Origin: Streptomyces lasiicapitis
GTDB taxonomy: Bacteria; Actinomycetota; Actinomycetes; Streptomycetales; Streptomycetaceae
Direction: 5' to 3'
Length of the DNA: 64,000 bases
Assembly: GCF_014646335.1 (NCBI RefSeq)
Contig: NZ_BMNG01000012.1
Coordinates: forward strand, 60,906-124,905
Shown here: piece by piece, positions 34,547 through 43,556 of the stretch
How positions within the stretch are numbered: position 1 is the first letter of the stretch
How the letters are laid out: every line of letters starts with the position of its first letter
Notes under the pieces: model-generated
The model's input: the letters and a program-made list of their open reading frames with translations, nothing else
What the model was told of the DNA's origin: nothing
Databases searched by the model: none
Translations under genes and position numbers: made by a program

Positions 34547-36871
34547 GTGCCCACCCCCACCCGAGCGAGAACCACGCTCCTGGCAGTCGGCGCCGCGGTC
34601 GCCGGGCTGCTGATGAGCACTCTGGCCGCGACGGCCTCGCACGCCGCCGACAACGAGTCCTGTCGGCCCGACGGCCTCTACCGGACTCCCGGCGTCGACG
34701 TCCCCTACTGCTCCGTCTACGACGCCGACGGCCGCGAGAAGATGGGCGCCGACCACCAGCGCCGCGTCATCGGCTACTTCACCGGCTGGCGCACCGGCAA
34801 GAACGGCGAGCCCGCCTATCTCGCGTCCGACATCCCCTGGGACAAGGTCACCCACCTCAACTACGCCTTCGCGCACATCGGGAGCGACAACAAGATCTCC
34901 GTGGGCGGTGACGGCGAGAAGAACGCCGCCACCGGAATGACCTGGCCGGGAGTCGCGGGCGCGGAGATGGACCCCGCGTACTCCTACAAGGGTCACTTCA
35001 ATCTGCTGAATAAGTTCAAGAAGAAGCACCCGAACGTGAAGACGCTCGTCTCCGTGGGTGGTTGGGCCGAGACCGGCGGTTACTTCGGTGACGACGGCAA
35101 GCGCGTGAACTCCGGCGGCTTCTATTCGATGGCCACCCACGCGGACGGCTCGGTGAATCAGGCGGGCATCGAGACCTTCGCGGACTCCACCGTCGACTTC
35201 ATCAAGAAGTACGGTTTCAACGGCGTCGACATCGACTACGAATACCCGACGACCATGAAGGACGCGGGCAACCCGCTGGACTGGCAGCTCGCCAACGGCC
35301 GCCGCGCGGGCCTGGTCAAGGGCTACGCGATCCTGATGAAGACGCTCCGCGAGAAGTTGGACCGGGCAGGTGCCGCCGACGGCAAGCACTACATGCTGAC
35401 CGTGGCCGCACCGTCGTCCGGCTATCTGCTGCGCGGCATGGAGACGTTCCAGGTCCAGAAGTACCTGGATTACGTCAACATCATGTCGTACGACCTCCAT
35501 GGCGCCTGGAACGAATACGTCGGCCCGAACGCCTCGCTGTACGACGACGGCAAGGACGCGGAACTCGCGGCGGCGGGTGTGTACGGCAGCCAGCAGTACG
35601 GCGGGGTCGGCTATCTCAACACCGACTGGGCCTATCACTACTTCCGCGGTTCGATGCCCGCGGGCCGCATCAACATCGGCCTGCCGTATTACACCCGCGG
35701 CTTCAAGAACGTGCAGGGCGGCACGGACGGGCTGTGGGGCAAGGCGGCCTCGACGAACTGTCCGGCGGGCTCCGGGCTCACCAAGTGCGGTGACGGTGCC
35801 GTCGGCATCGACAACCTGTGGCACGACAAGGACGACAACGGCAAGGAGTCCCCGGCCGGTTCGAACCCGATGTGGCACGCCAAGAACCTGGAGAAGGGCG
35901 TCGTCGGGGACTACGTGACCAAGTACGGCTTCCCCGCCGACACCAAGCTCACCGGCGCTTACGCCCGCAAGTACGACTCGACGCTCGTCGCGCCCTGGCT
36001 GTGGAACGCCGAGAAGAAGGTCTTCCTGTCCACCGAGGACGAGCAGTCGGTGAAGGCCAAGGCCGACTACGTGGTCGACAAGGGCATCGGCGGCACGATG
36101 GTGTGGGAGCTCGCCGGTGACTACACGTACGACTCCGCCAAGGGGCAGTACGAGATCGGCGACACGCTGACGACGGCGATGTACGACAAGTTCAAGTCGG
36201 CGTCCCCGTACGGCGCGAAGGTGGCCGGCAAGGACCTGCCCACCAAGGCCGTCGACATCGGCGTGGAGTTCGGCGACTTCAAGCTCGGCGACTCCAACTA
36301 CCCGATCACTCCGAAGCTGAAGATCACCAACAAGACGAAGACGACGCTCCCCGGCGGCACAGAGTTCCAGTTCGACTACTCGACCTCCGCTCCCGCCAAC
36401 GCGTCCGACCAGTCCGGCTTCGGCACGAAGGTGATCAGCAGCGGGCACACCGGCAACAACGTCGGCGGCCTCAAGGGCGACGTCCACCGGGTCTCGCTGA
36501 AGCTGCCCGCCTGGCAGACGCTGGCCCCCGGCGCGTCGGTGGACCTCTCCTTCAACTACTACCTGCCGGTGTCGACGCCGTCGAACTGGACGGTGGACAT
36601 CGCCGGTACGAAGTACGCGCTGGCCGGTGATCTGGCGCGCGGCACGACCGTGGTCGAGCCCGGCACGGGCACAGGACCGACCGACCCGCCGGACCCGACG
36701 GACCCGCCCGGCACGTGCACGTCGCCCGCGTGGGCCGCGTCGTCCGAGTACGGCAACGGGACGACCGTGTCCCACAAGTCGCACCACTGGAAGGCCAAGT
36801 GGTGGACGAAGGGCGAGGAGCCCGGCACCACCGGCGACTGGGGCGTGTGGCAGGACCTGGGCGCCTGCTGA
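34547..36871 (+). CDS. Secreted multidomain GH18 chitinase (ChiI-like)
   Basis: 774 residues. Signal peptide 1-35 (ending SHAADN). Large GH18 catalytic domain about 60-555: VIGYFTGWRTGKNGEP, LVSVGGWAETGGYF, catalytic FNGVDIDYEYP (Glu232), MSYDLHGAWNEYVG and MVWELAGDY. Then a ChiC-type beta-sandwich (about 565-700, IGVEFGDFKLGDSNYPITPK) with a TDPPDPTDPP linker and a C-terminal CBM5/12 chitin-binding module (WAASSEYGNGTTVSHKSHHW...WGVWQDLGAC). It degrades crystalline chitin outside the cell. GTG at 34547 with AGGAGGA upstream. By position it matches S. coelicolor chiI (SCO1444). Confidence 0.92.
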   Translation: MPTPTRARTTLLAVGAAVAGLLMSTLAATASHAADNESCRPDGLYRTPGVDVPYCSVYDADGREKMGADHQRRVIGYFTGWRTGKNGEPAYLASDIPWDKVTHLNYAFAHIGSDNKISVGGDGEKNAATGMTWPGVAGAEMDPAYSYKGHFNLLNKFKKKHPNVKTLVSVGGWAETGGYFGDDGKRVNSGGFYSMATHADGSVNQAGIETFADSTVDFIKKYGFNGVDIDYEYPTTMKDAGNPLDWQLANGRRAGLVKGYAILMKTLREKLDRAGAADGKHYMLTVAAPSSGYLLRGMETFQVQKYLDYVNIMSYDLHGAWNEYVGPNASLYDDGKDAELAAAGVYGSQQYGGVGYLNTDWAYHYFRGSMPAGRINIGLPYYTRGFKNVQGGTDGLWGKAASTNCPAGSGLTKCGDGAVGIDNLWHDKDDNGKESPAGSNPMWHAKNLEKGVVGDYVTKYGFPADTKLTGAYARKYDSTLVAPWLWNAEKKVFLSTEDEQSVKAKADYVVDKGIGGTMVWELAGDYTYDSAKGQYEIGDTLTTAMYDKFKSASPYGAKVAGKDLPTKAVDIGVEFGDFKLGDSNYPITPKLKITNKTKTTLPGGTEFQFDYSTSAPANASDQSGFGTKVISSGHTGNNVGGLKGDVHRVSLKLPAWQTLAPGASVDLSFNYYLPVSTPSNWTVDIAGTKYALAGDLARGTTVVEPGTGTGPTDPPDPTDPPGTCTSPAWAASSEYGNGTTVSHKSHHWKAKWWTKGEEPGTTGDWGVWQDLGAC

Positions 36872-36944
36872 CCGCACGACACCGCACGACGGCGACCGCC
36901 GGGTCCTGACCCCGGCGGCACCCCGGACGGCTCCCCCCACAAAC

Positions 36945-36985
36945 GCCCGGCGGCGGGTAGAAACGCCCTTGCCCCGCCGCCGGGC
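36945..36985 (+). terminator. Terminator after chitinase 2
   Basis: GCCCGGCGGCGGG pairs perfectly (13 bp) with CCCGCCGCCGGGC around a 15-nt loop, followed by TCTCATTTC. Confidence 0.9.
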
Positions 36986-37067
36986 TCTCATTTCGGGCGC
37001 TCGGTGACTACGTCACGCTTGCTTGGAGGGGGTGCCCCCCTCCTGCCCTACGGACCGGGTGACCACC

Positions 37068-38240
37068 TCACGCCCCCGGCGAGAACAACTCCTCCTGCGC
37101 AGCATCCCGCGCCGTGAGCAACGCCCCCCTCAACACCGCCGCCCCACCCAGCGCACTGGCCCGCACCTCCGTCCGCAACGGCGACATCGCGGCCACCCGC
37201 TCCCCCACCCGCCCCGCGAGCACCTCGCCGCCCGCCCGGCCCAGTTCGCCACCGAGGACCACGCAGCCGGGGTCGAGGACGGCGGCCACGGACGCGGCGC
37301 CGATGGCCACGCGGTCGGCCAGGGCGTCGAGGAACGCGGCGTGGCCCTCCTCGACGGCTCGGCGGACCAGTGCGGCGGCGGGGAGTTCGTGCGGGGCGGG
37401 CGGCTCCTTCAGGCCGTGGTCCGCGGCGAGGTCCTCGACGGCCGCCGAACCGGCCAGCGAGTGGAAGCCGCCGTCGCAAGCGGTCGCGGACGGCAGCCCC
37501 GCGGTGCCCGGCACGGGCAGGAAGCCGATCTCCCCGGTGCCGCCGGAGGCCCCGCGGCGCAGCGTGCCGTCGAGGACGACGGCCGCGCCCGTGCCCGCGC
37601 CGAGCCACAGCAGCACGAACGTGTCCCGGTCGTGCGCGGCGCCGTCGCGCTGCTCGGCGCGGGCGGCGAGGTTGGTCTCGTTCTCCACCAGGACGCGCGC
37701 GGGCAGCCGGTCGGTGAGCGCCGCGACCAGGCGCCGGTGCCAGGCGGGAAGCCCCGCCGAGTCGCGCAGGTCGCCGGTCGCCGGGTCGATGAGGCCGGGG
37801 GCGCCGACGCCCACCGTGTGCAGCCTGCTCGCGCCGCCCGCGAGGGCCGTGTGCTCGACCAGGGCCACGGCACGCTCCACGGCGGCCCCGGTCCCGATGC
37901 CGTCCCCGATCGGCACGGACGCCTCCGCGAGCTGCTCGCCGAGCAGATCGGCGACGACCACGGACACGCTCTCGGTGCGCACGTCGATCGCGGCGAGGTG
38001 GGCCCGGTCGGCGACTATCCCGTACACACGGGCGTTCGGCCCCCGGCGCCGCTCCCCCGTCTCGCCCACCACCGCGATCAGTCCCGCGCCCTGCAGACGC
38101 TCCACGAGATCGGCGACGGAGGGCCGGGACAGGCCGGTGAGCTGCTTCAACTGTCCCGCCGTCAAGGGCCCTTCGCTCTGCAGCAGACCCAGCGCGAGCC
38201 GGTCGTTGATGGCCCGAGCGGTGCTCGGAGATGCGGGCAT
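37068..38240 (-). CDS. ROK family transcriptional regulator
   Basis: 390 residues. N-terminal winged HTH (GPLTAGQLKQLTGLSRPSVADLVERL, about 24-50). ROK kinase-fold domain follows (HTVGVGAPGLIDPATG; LLWLGAGTGAAVVLDG; ASGGTGEIGFLPV). The usual zinc motif CxCGxxGC is degenerate (CDGGFHSLAG), so metal binding is doubtful and kinase activity unlikely. ROK repressors usually sense a sugar or sugar phosphate. ATG at 38240 with GGAAGGA site. Divergent from the MFS gene, with a palindrome between them. Confidence 0.9.
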   Translation of the reverse strand: MPASPSTARAINDRLALGLLQSEGPLTAGQLKQLTGLSRPSVADLVERLQGAGLIAVVGETGERRRGPNARVYGIVADRAHLAAIDVRTESVSVVVADLLGEQLAEASVPIGDGIGTGAAVERAVALVEHTALAGGASRLHTVGVGAPGLIDPATGDLRDSAGLPAWHRRLVAALTDRLPARVLVENETNLAARAEQRDGAAHDRDTFVLLWLGAGTGAAVVLDGTLRRGASGGTGEIGFLPVPGTAGLPSATACDGGFHSLAGSAAVEDLAADHGLKEPPAPHELPAAALVRRAVEEGHAAFLDALADRVAIGAASVAAVLDPGCVVLGGELGRAGGEVLAGRVGERVAAMSPLRTEVRASALGGAAVLRGALLTARDAAQEELFSPGA

Positions 38241-38342
38241 GGCGGGATCCTTCCACAGCGCTCGCGCCGCGCCGGACCGCCCGACCTCGCTGTCGGGCAC
38301 CCCAACTCGTCGTCGCGCTCGATCAGTTCCCTGAATCCCTTT

Positions 38343-38363
38343 TATCAGGCAGGGTTCCTGATA
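38343..38363. promoter_or_regulatory. Candidate ROK operator
   Basis: TATCAGG and CCTGATA form a perfect 7-bp inverted repeat with a 7-bp spacer, in an AT-rich stretch between the divergent ROK and MFS genes. A related half site, CCCTGAATCCC, lies just upstream (38331-38341). Confidence 0.6.
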
Positions 38364-38409
38364 GTTTACTGCGGCGAGCCGGGACGGGACCGTGTGAGGG
38401 GTGGAGCGG

Positions 38410-39657
38410 ATGAGCGGACAGGGCCCGCGGGGCCAGGCGGTCTACAGCAAGCAGCAGTTGAGCCGGGCCCGGATCGCCGTCGCGGTGATCTTCTGCGTGC
38501 ACGGATCGGTCGCCGGGTCGTTCGCGACCCGGGTGCCGTGGATCCAGGACCACGCGGACATCAGCGCGGGCCTGCTCGGCCTGGCGCTCGCCTTCCCGGC
38601 GATCGGGGCCTCCGTGGCGATGCCGCTGGCGGGCTGGGTGAGCCACCGCTTCGGCGCCCGGACCGCGCTGCGCGGGCTGCTCGCCCTGTGGACGCTCGCG
38701 CTCACCCTGCCGTCGCTCGCGCCGAACCTGGTCACGCTCTGCGCGGCGCTGTTCGTGTACGGCGCGACGTCGGGCATGGCGGACGTCGCGATGAACGCGC
38801 TCGGCGTCGAGATCGAGCACCGCATGGACAAGTCCATCATGTCCGGCCTGCACGGCATGTGGAGCGCGGGCGCCCTGATCGGCTCGGCGGGCGGCACGGT
38901 CGCCGCCCATCTGCACGTCGACGCCCGCGTGCACCACGTCCTCGCCGCCGCGGTGCTCACCGCGCTCGGCCTGATCGCCTGTCAGGGCGTGCTCGACCTG
39001 CGCAGCGCGCCCGAGGAGGAGGCGCCGCCGCGGTTCGCGCTGCCGCCGAAGTCGGCGCTGCTCATCGGCGCGGTCGGCTTCTGCGCGGTGTTCGCGGAGG
39101 GCGCGAGCCTGGACTGGTCGGCGGTGTACCTCAAGGACGTGCTCGACTCCTCCGCGGGCCTGGCCGCCGCGTGCACCACCGGCTTCACGCTCACGATGGC
39201 CGTCGCGCGGTTCGCGGGCGACAAGGTGGTCGACCGGTTCGGCGCGGTCCGCACAGTGCGCGCGGGCGGGGCGTGCGCCGCGCTCGGCGGGCTGCTCGTG
39301 GTGACGGCGCAGAACGCGCCGATGGCCATGACCGGGTTCGCGCTCATGGGCCTCGGCATCGCGGTCGTCGTCCCGCTGGCGTTCGCCGCGGCCGGGCGCA
39401 GCGGCACGAACCCGAGCCAGGCCATCGCGGGCGTCGCCACCATCACGTACACCTCCAGCCTGGTCGCCCCGTCGATGATCGGCGCACTCGCCGACGCGAC
39501 AAGCCTGGTGGCGTCCTTCTGCCTGGTCACGGTGCTGGCCTGCGGGCTCATGGCGTTCGCGGGGGTACTGCGCACGGCGGGCCGCCCGGCGCCGTCGGTG
39601 CGGGCCGGTTCGGCGGAGGCGGAGGCGAAGACGGCACCGGCGGACCGCAAGTCCTGA
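38410..39657 (+). CDS. MFS transporter
   Basis: 415 residues, 12 predicted membrane helices. Between helices 2 and 3 is WVSHRFGARTALRG (MFS motif A-like). Typical of the sugar/fucose-permease-like MFS group (FATRVPWIQDHADISAGLLGLALAFPAIGA). The substrate is unknown; its pairing with a ROK repressor suggests a sugar or sugar-derived compound. ATG at 38410 follows GGAG closely; an in-frame GTG at 38401 is possible. Confidence 0.85.
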   Translation: MSGQGPRGQAVYSKQQLSRARIAVAVIFCVHGSVAGSFATRVPWIQDHADISAGLLGLALAFPAIGASVAMPLAGWVSHRFGARTALRGLLALWTLALTLPSLAPNLVTLCAALFVYGATSGMADVAMNALGVEIEHRMDKSIMSGLHGMWSAGALIGSAGGTVAAHLHVDARVHHVLAAAVLTALGLIACQGVLDLRSAPEEEAPPRFALPPKSALLIGAVGFCAVFAEGASLDWSAVYLKDVLDSSAGLAAACTTGFTLTMAVARFAGDKVVDRFGAVRTVRAGGACAALGGLLVVTAQNAPMAMTGFALMGLGIAVVVPLAFAAAGRSGTNPSQAIAGVATITYTSSLVAPSMIGALADATSLVASFCLVTVLACGLMAFAGVLRTAGRPAPSVRAGSAEAEAKTAPADRKS

Positions 39658-39694
39658 CGGGCCTGCGGGCCCCTGGGTGGTCGACCGACCGCCT

Positions 39695-39722
39695 CCGGGC
39701 GGGAGTCGGCACCCCCGCCCGG
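39695..39722. terminator. Bidirectional terminator
   Basis: CCGGGCGGG and CCCGCCCGG pair over 9 bp with a 10-nt loop, between the convergent MFS and alginate-lyase-family genes. Confidence 0.75.
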
Positions 39723-39745
39723 AAGCGCCACGCGGCGGGCGCACC

Positions 39746-41053
39746 TCACCCCGCGATCGAGTCCAACTGCTCCGCCGCCGGCCGCAGCGCCCAAAGGTCC
39801 CCGCCGGGCGGCGTCTCCAGCTTCGGCACCGCCGCCTTGGCGGTGGCCGAACCGGCGTCGGCGGCCGCGTGCACGATGTCGCTCGCCGCGAACCGGAAGA
39901 ACTCCAGCTCGGGGTGCGGCCACTTCGCGGCGCCCGTCGCGGCGGGCAGCAGATAGTCCACGGCCTTGAACAGGCTCTGCCCGTCGGAGCCTTCGTACGC
40001 CCACAGGTTCACGCCGACCCGCTTGCCTATGTCGGCGAGGCGCGTGTACGCCACCAGGTCGAACGTCGAGTAGTGCCAGCTGCGGGTGCGGGTCAGCTCC
40101 TGCGGCTGGCTGCCGTCGGCGGCGATCTGCGGGTCGATGCGCTTGGCGCGGGCGTTCAGGACGGTCTTGCGGGCCAGCGCCTTGTCGCCGTTGGCGTACG
40201 CGAGGGCGGCGAGCTGCATGTCGTAGAAGGTGCCGTGGTTGTTCTTCGCGGCGGCCTCCTGTTTGCCGAAGTCGCTGTTCACCAGCCACTTCTGGAAGCT
40301 CTTGGTCCAGGACGTCATCTTCGTGCGGTCGGACTTCGTCCAGCCCGGCGCGCCCGCGCCGAGGAGGGCGATGGCGTCGACCACCGAGGTGTACGACTGC
40401 GAGAAGTCGATGATGCCGATGGCCCGGCCGTCGTACTTGCAGGGGATGAACTGCCCGTGGTCCAGGTTCGGGTTCATCCGGGTCGCCGGGTCGAGGAACC
40501 AGGTGCGCAGGACCTTCGCGGCGTGCTCGGCGTACTTCTTGTCGCCCGTGTAGTACCAGGCGAGGGACAGTTCGTACGTCGAGTCGAAGACGTTCTCCAC
40601 GTCGCGCCGGTCGGTGCCGGTGTCGACCTCGGGGTTGCGCTCGCCGTCGCGCTGCTCGTACGGGCAGCCCCAGGGGTTGTCGGGGGTCTTGGGCTTGGTC
40701 GGCCACCAGTAGGGGGCCTGGCTCAGATAGTCGTGGGGGTCGCCGCCGGGCGCGGGCTTCGGCTTGTCGACGACCGTCCACGGGCCCTTGCCGAGCCACT
40801 TGTCGGCGCGGGCCGTCAAGTCCCCGAGGGCCCGGCGGAGTTGGGGGTCGCCCCGGTCGAGGCGCCGCTTGGCGTCGGCCAGGCGACTGCCGTCGAGGAC
40901 GGCGGTGTCGGGGACCTTGGGCTTCGCGGCGGCCGCGAACTCCGGGGCCACCGGGGCCGCCGGTGCCGGTGCCGCCGGGACGGCCGTCACCAGGACGGCG
41001 GCGACGGCGGCCGTGGCGGTGAGCAGGGCGCCGATGCGCGTACGGGCACTCAT
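39746..41053 (-). CDS. Secreted alginate lyase family protein
   Basis: 435 residues. Signal peptide at 1-33 (IGALLTATAAVAAVLVTAVPAAPAPAAP). The mature protein is an alpha/alpha-toroid of the alginate-lyase (PL5-like) family: DPHDYLSQAPYWWP (about 115), VFDSTYELSLAWYYTGDKKYAEHAAKVLRTWFLD, and the catalytic-region signature KNNHGTFYDMQLAALA with ELTRTRSWHYSTFDL. It probably cleaves uronate polysaccharides by beta-elimination; the actual substrate is not known. ATG start. Divergent from the NCS2 permease. Confidence 0.82.
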   Translation of the reverse strand: MSARTRIGALLTATAAVAAVLVTAVPAAPAPAAPVAPEFAAAAKPKVPDTAVLDGSRLADAKRRLDRGDPQLRRALGDLTARADKWLGKGPWTVVDKPKPAPGGDPHDYLSQAPYWWPTKPKTPDNPWGCPYEQRDGERNPEVDTGTDRRDVENVFDSTYELSLAWYYTGDKKYAEHAAKVLRTWFLDPATRMNPNLDHGQFIPCKYDGRAIGIIDFSQSYTSVVDAIALLGAGAPGWTKSDRTKMTSWTKSFQKWLVNSDFGKQEAAAKNNHGTFYDMQLAALAYANGDKALARKTVLNARAKRIDPQIAADGSQPQELTRTRSWHYSTFDLVAYTRLADIGKRVGVNLWAYEGSDGQSLFKAVDYLLPAATGAAKWPHPELEFFRFAASDIVHAAADAGSATAKAAVPKLETPPGGDLWALRPAAEQLDSIAG

Positions 41054-41246
41054 CCCTCTCCCATCATCCGTGATTCAGATACGTGAACTCTGTTCAGTGA
41101 TCTGGCCATGTCAACGTACCGGAAGAACGCCGGAAAGAAGCCACCCTTACGTCGCATTAACATGTCGACGCTGATCGTCGACATGACGACACGGCCCGTC
41201 CCTGCGACGACACCGCTCGTCCTCGCGCACAGAAAGCGAACTCACC

Positions 41247-42629
41247 ATGGATCTCGGCGTGCGCTGGAGACTGCACGGGGACGGGCGCACCCCCGCGCCC
41301 GGAGCCGTCGTCCGCCCCGATGAACGGCTGTCCTGGCCCCGGACCTTCGGCCTCGGCGCCCAGCACGTGGTGGCGATGTTCGGGGCGTCGTTCGTCGCCC
41401 CGGTCCTGATGGGCCTCGACCCCAACCTCGCGATCATGATGTCGGGCGTCGCGACCGTCATCTTCCTGCTCGCCACGCGCGGCCGGGTGCCCAGTTACCT
41501 CGGCTGCTCGCTGTCCTTCGTGGGCGTGGCCGCGGTGATCCGGGCGCAGGGCGGGTCCAGCGCGACGGTGACGGGCGCGGTGTTCGTGGTCGGCGCGGCG
41601 CTGTTCCTGGTGGGGCTCGCGGTGCAGAAGTTCGGGGCGCGGATCATCCACGCCGCGATGCCGCCGATCGTCACGGGCGCGGTCGTGATGCTGATCGGCT
41701 TCAACCTGGCGCCGGTGACGGCCGCGACCTATTGGCCGCAGGACCAGTGGACGGCGCTGTCCGTGATGCTGTTCACCGGTTTGGCCGTGGTGTGCCTGCG
41801 CGGATTCTGGTCGCGTGTCGCGATCTTCCTGGGCCTGATCTTCGGCTACGCCCTGTCCTGGGTCCTCGACTCCGTCTTCGGCAAGATCCACTCGACGGAC
41901 GCCGCCGGCAAGCTGACCGACCACTGGCGCCTTGACCTGTCGGCGGTCGGCCACGCGGACTGGATCGGCCTGCCGTCCTTCCACGCGCCGAGCTTCGAGT
42001 GGTCGGCGATCCTCGTGGCACTGCCCGTCGTGATCGCGCTGGTCGCGGAGAACGCGGGGCACGTCAAGGCCGTCGGCGAGATGACCGGCGACCCGCTCGA
42101 CGACAAGCTCGGCACCGCGATCTCCGCGGACGGCGCCGCGTCCATGCTCTCCACCGCGGTCGGCGGCCCGCCCAACACGACGTACTCCGAGAACATCGGC
42201 GTGATGGCCGCGACCCGCGTCTACTCCACCGCGGCGTACTGGGCGGCGGCCGCCTTCGCCCTCCTCTTCGGCCTGTGCCCCAAGTTCGGCGCGGTCGTCG
42301 CCGCGATCCCCGGCGGTGTCCTCGGCGGCATCACGGTCATCCTGTACGGCATGATCGGCCTGCTCGGCGCGCAGATCTGGATCAACGCCGACGTGGACCT
42401 GCGCAATCCGCTGAACCTCGTCCCGGCCGCCGCGGGCATCATCATCGGCGTCGGCAACGTCTCCCTGGAGTTCACCGACACCTTCTCCCTGAGCGGCATC
42501 GCCCTGGGCACGATCGTCGTCATCACCGGCTACCACGTACTGCGGGCATTCGCCCCGCCCCACCTGAAGACCCAGGAACCCCTCCTGGACGCGGGAACGT
42601 CGAAGTACGACGACGAGCAGACGAGATAG
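41247..42629 (+). CDS. NCS2 nucleobase:cation symporter
   Basis: 460 residues, 12-14 membrane helices. The family markers are GAQHVVAMFGASFVAPVLMG (TM1, QH motif), AENAGHVKAVGEMTG (TM8 Glu) and the NAT signature SENIGVMAATRV. It imports uracil or a purine such as xanthine, driven by protons; the UraA-like TM1 favours uracil but does not prove it. ATG start after AGAAAGCGAA. The upstream gap (41054-41246) is AT-richer than its surroundings, with no clear operator seen. Confidence 0.9.
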   Translation: MDLGVRWRLHGDGRTPAPGAVVRPDERLSWPRTFGLGAQHVVAMFGASFVAPVLMGLDPNLAIMMSGVATVIFLLATRGRVPSYLGCSLSFVGVAAVIRAQGGSSATVTGAVFVVGAALFLVGLAVQKFGARIIHAAMPPIVTGAVVMLIGFNLAPVTAATYWPQDQWTALSVMLFTGLAVVCLRGFWSRVAIFLGLIFGYALSWVLDSVFGKIHSTDAAGKLTDHWRLDLSAVGHADWIGLPSFHAPSFEWSAILVALPVVIALVAENAGHVKAVGEMTGDPLDDKLGTAISADGAASMLSTAVGGPPNTTYSENIGVMAATRVYSTAAYWAAAAFALLFGLCPKFGAVVAAIPGGVLGGITVILYGMIGLLGAQIWINADVDLRNPLNLVPAAAGIIIGVGNVSLEFTDTFSLSGIALGTIVVITGYHVLRAFAPPHLKTQEPLLDAGTSKYDDEQTR

Positions 42630-42646
42630 CCGGCCCGGAGACAACC

Positions 42647-42671
42647 AGCCCGTCCGGCGCTTGAGGACGAG
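42647..42671. repeat. Dispersed 25-bp repeat, copy 2
   Basis: Same block as 13-37 (a single T to C change after CCGGCG), 17 bp after the permease stop. It is followed by GGCCGAAGGCC and a G-rich run. Confidence 0.75.
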
Positions 42672-42827
42672 GCCGAAGGCCGAAAAGGGGGGAGGGGGGG
42701 CGAAGGCCCCATAGGCCCCTGGCCCAAGGCGTACAGTCCGCACAAGGCGCCCCGCCAGATCCCCCGTTTCGGGGAAACCTCAGCCAGCCGCCGCGCCGCC
42801 TCGGCCCCCGCCTGGGACCCTGCCCCC

Positions 42828-43550
42828 ATGGGGCAGACCGAGGGGTTGGCCGACCGCACGCACGCGACGCGCGCAGCGGCCGCGGCGCGTGGAGTCGACG
42901 CGGTGGCGGCGCGGATGCGTGTCCTCGACGCCTCCTGGCCGCGCCGCGACGGCGTCGCCGTCTTCAACCGCGTGTATCTGGCGGTGACCCAGGAGGTCGG
43001 CCGCGGCGTCGCCGTCGGCCGGTTCCCGGACGCGCGGGCGGCTGTCACCCTCGACGTCCGGTTCGCCGAGCGCTACTTGGAGGCGGTGGAGGCGGCCACG
43101 GCGGACCGCCTCACGCCCGCGTGCTGGCGCCCCCTGTTCCAGCTCCGCCGCCACCCCGGCGTACGGGCCCTGCAGTTCGCGCTCGCCGGCATCAACGCGC
43201 ACATCGGCCACGACCTGGCGCTCGCCGTCGTGGACACCTGCCACGGCCTCGGCTGCGAACCGGCCGACCTGGAGGACGAGTTCGACCGGGTCGGCGACAT
43301 CCTCGTCTCCCTGGAGGAGCGCATCCGCGAGGACCTGATGCCGGGCCCGGACCTCTTCCAGGTCGCCGACCCGCTCACCCACCTGCTCGGCTCCTGGAGC
43401 CTGGACCGCGCCCGGGACGGCGCGTGGTCGGCGGCCCGCGTGCTGTGGGCGCTGCGGGACTTCCCGGGCGTGGCGGAGGAGTTGCGGGGGCGCCTGGACG
43501 ACGCGGTGGGGCTCGTGGGACGGATGCTGCTCACACCGCTGCCGGACTGA
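42828..43550 (+). CDS. DUF5995 family protein
   Basis: 240 residues, all-alpha, cytoplasmic. The family core reads VAVFNRVYLAVTQEVGRG, FPDARAAVTLDVRFAERYLEAV, LFQLRRHPGVRALQFALAGINAHIGHDLALAVVDTC and FDRVGDILVSLEERIREDL. The conserved NAHIGHDL His/Asp set could bind a metal, but no activity is known. ATG start; very GC-rich upstream. Convergent with the monooxygenase gene, only 6 bp apart. Confidence 0.8.
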   Translation: MGQTEGLADRTHATRAAAAARGVDAVAARMRVLDASWPRRDGVAVFNRVYLAVTQEVGRGVAVGRFPDARAAVTLDVRFAERYLEAVEAATADRLTPACWRPLFQLRRHPGVRALQFALAGINAHIGHDLALAVVDTCHGLGCEPADLEDEFDRVGDILVSLEERIREDLMPGPDLFQVADPLTHLLGSWSLDRARDGAWSAARVLWALRDFPGVAEELRGRLDDAVGLVGRMLLTPLPD

Positions 43551-43556
43551 GCAGCC

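Noticed and set aside
37023..39956. Long plus-strand frame antisense to the ROK gene and continuing over the MFS gene
   Set aside because: It spans two real genes in other frames and has no recognisable protein features.
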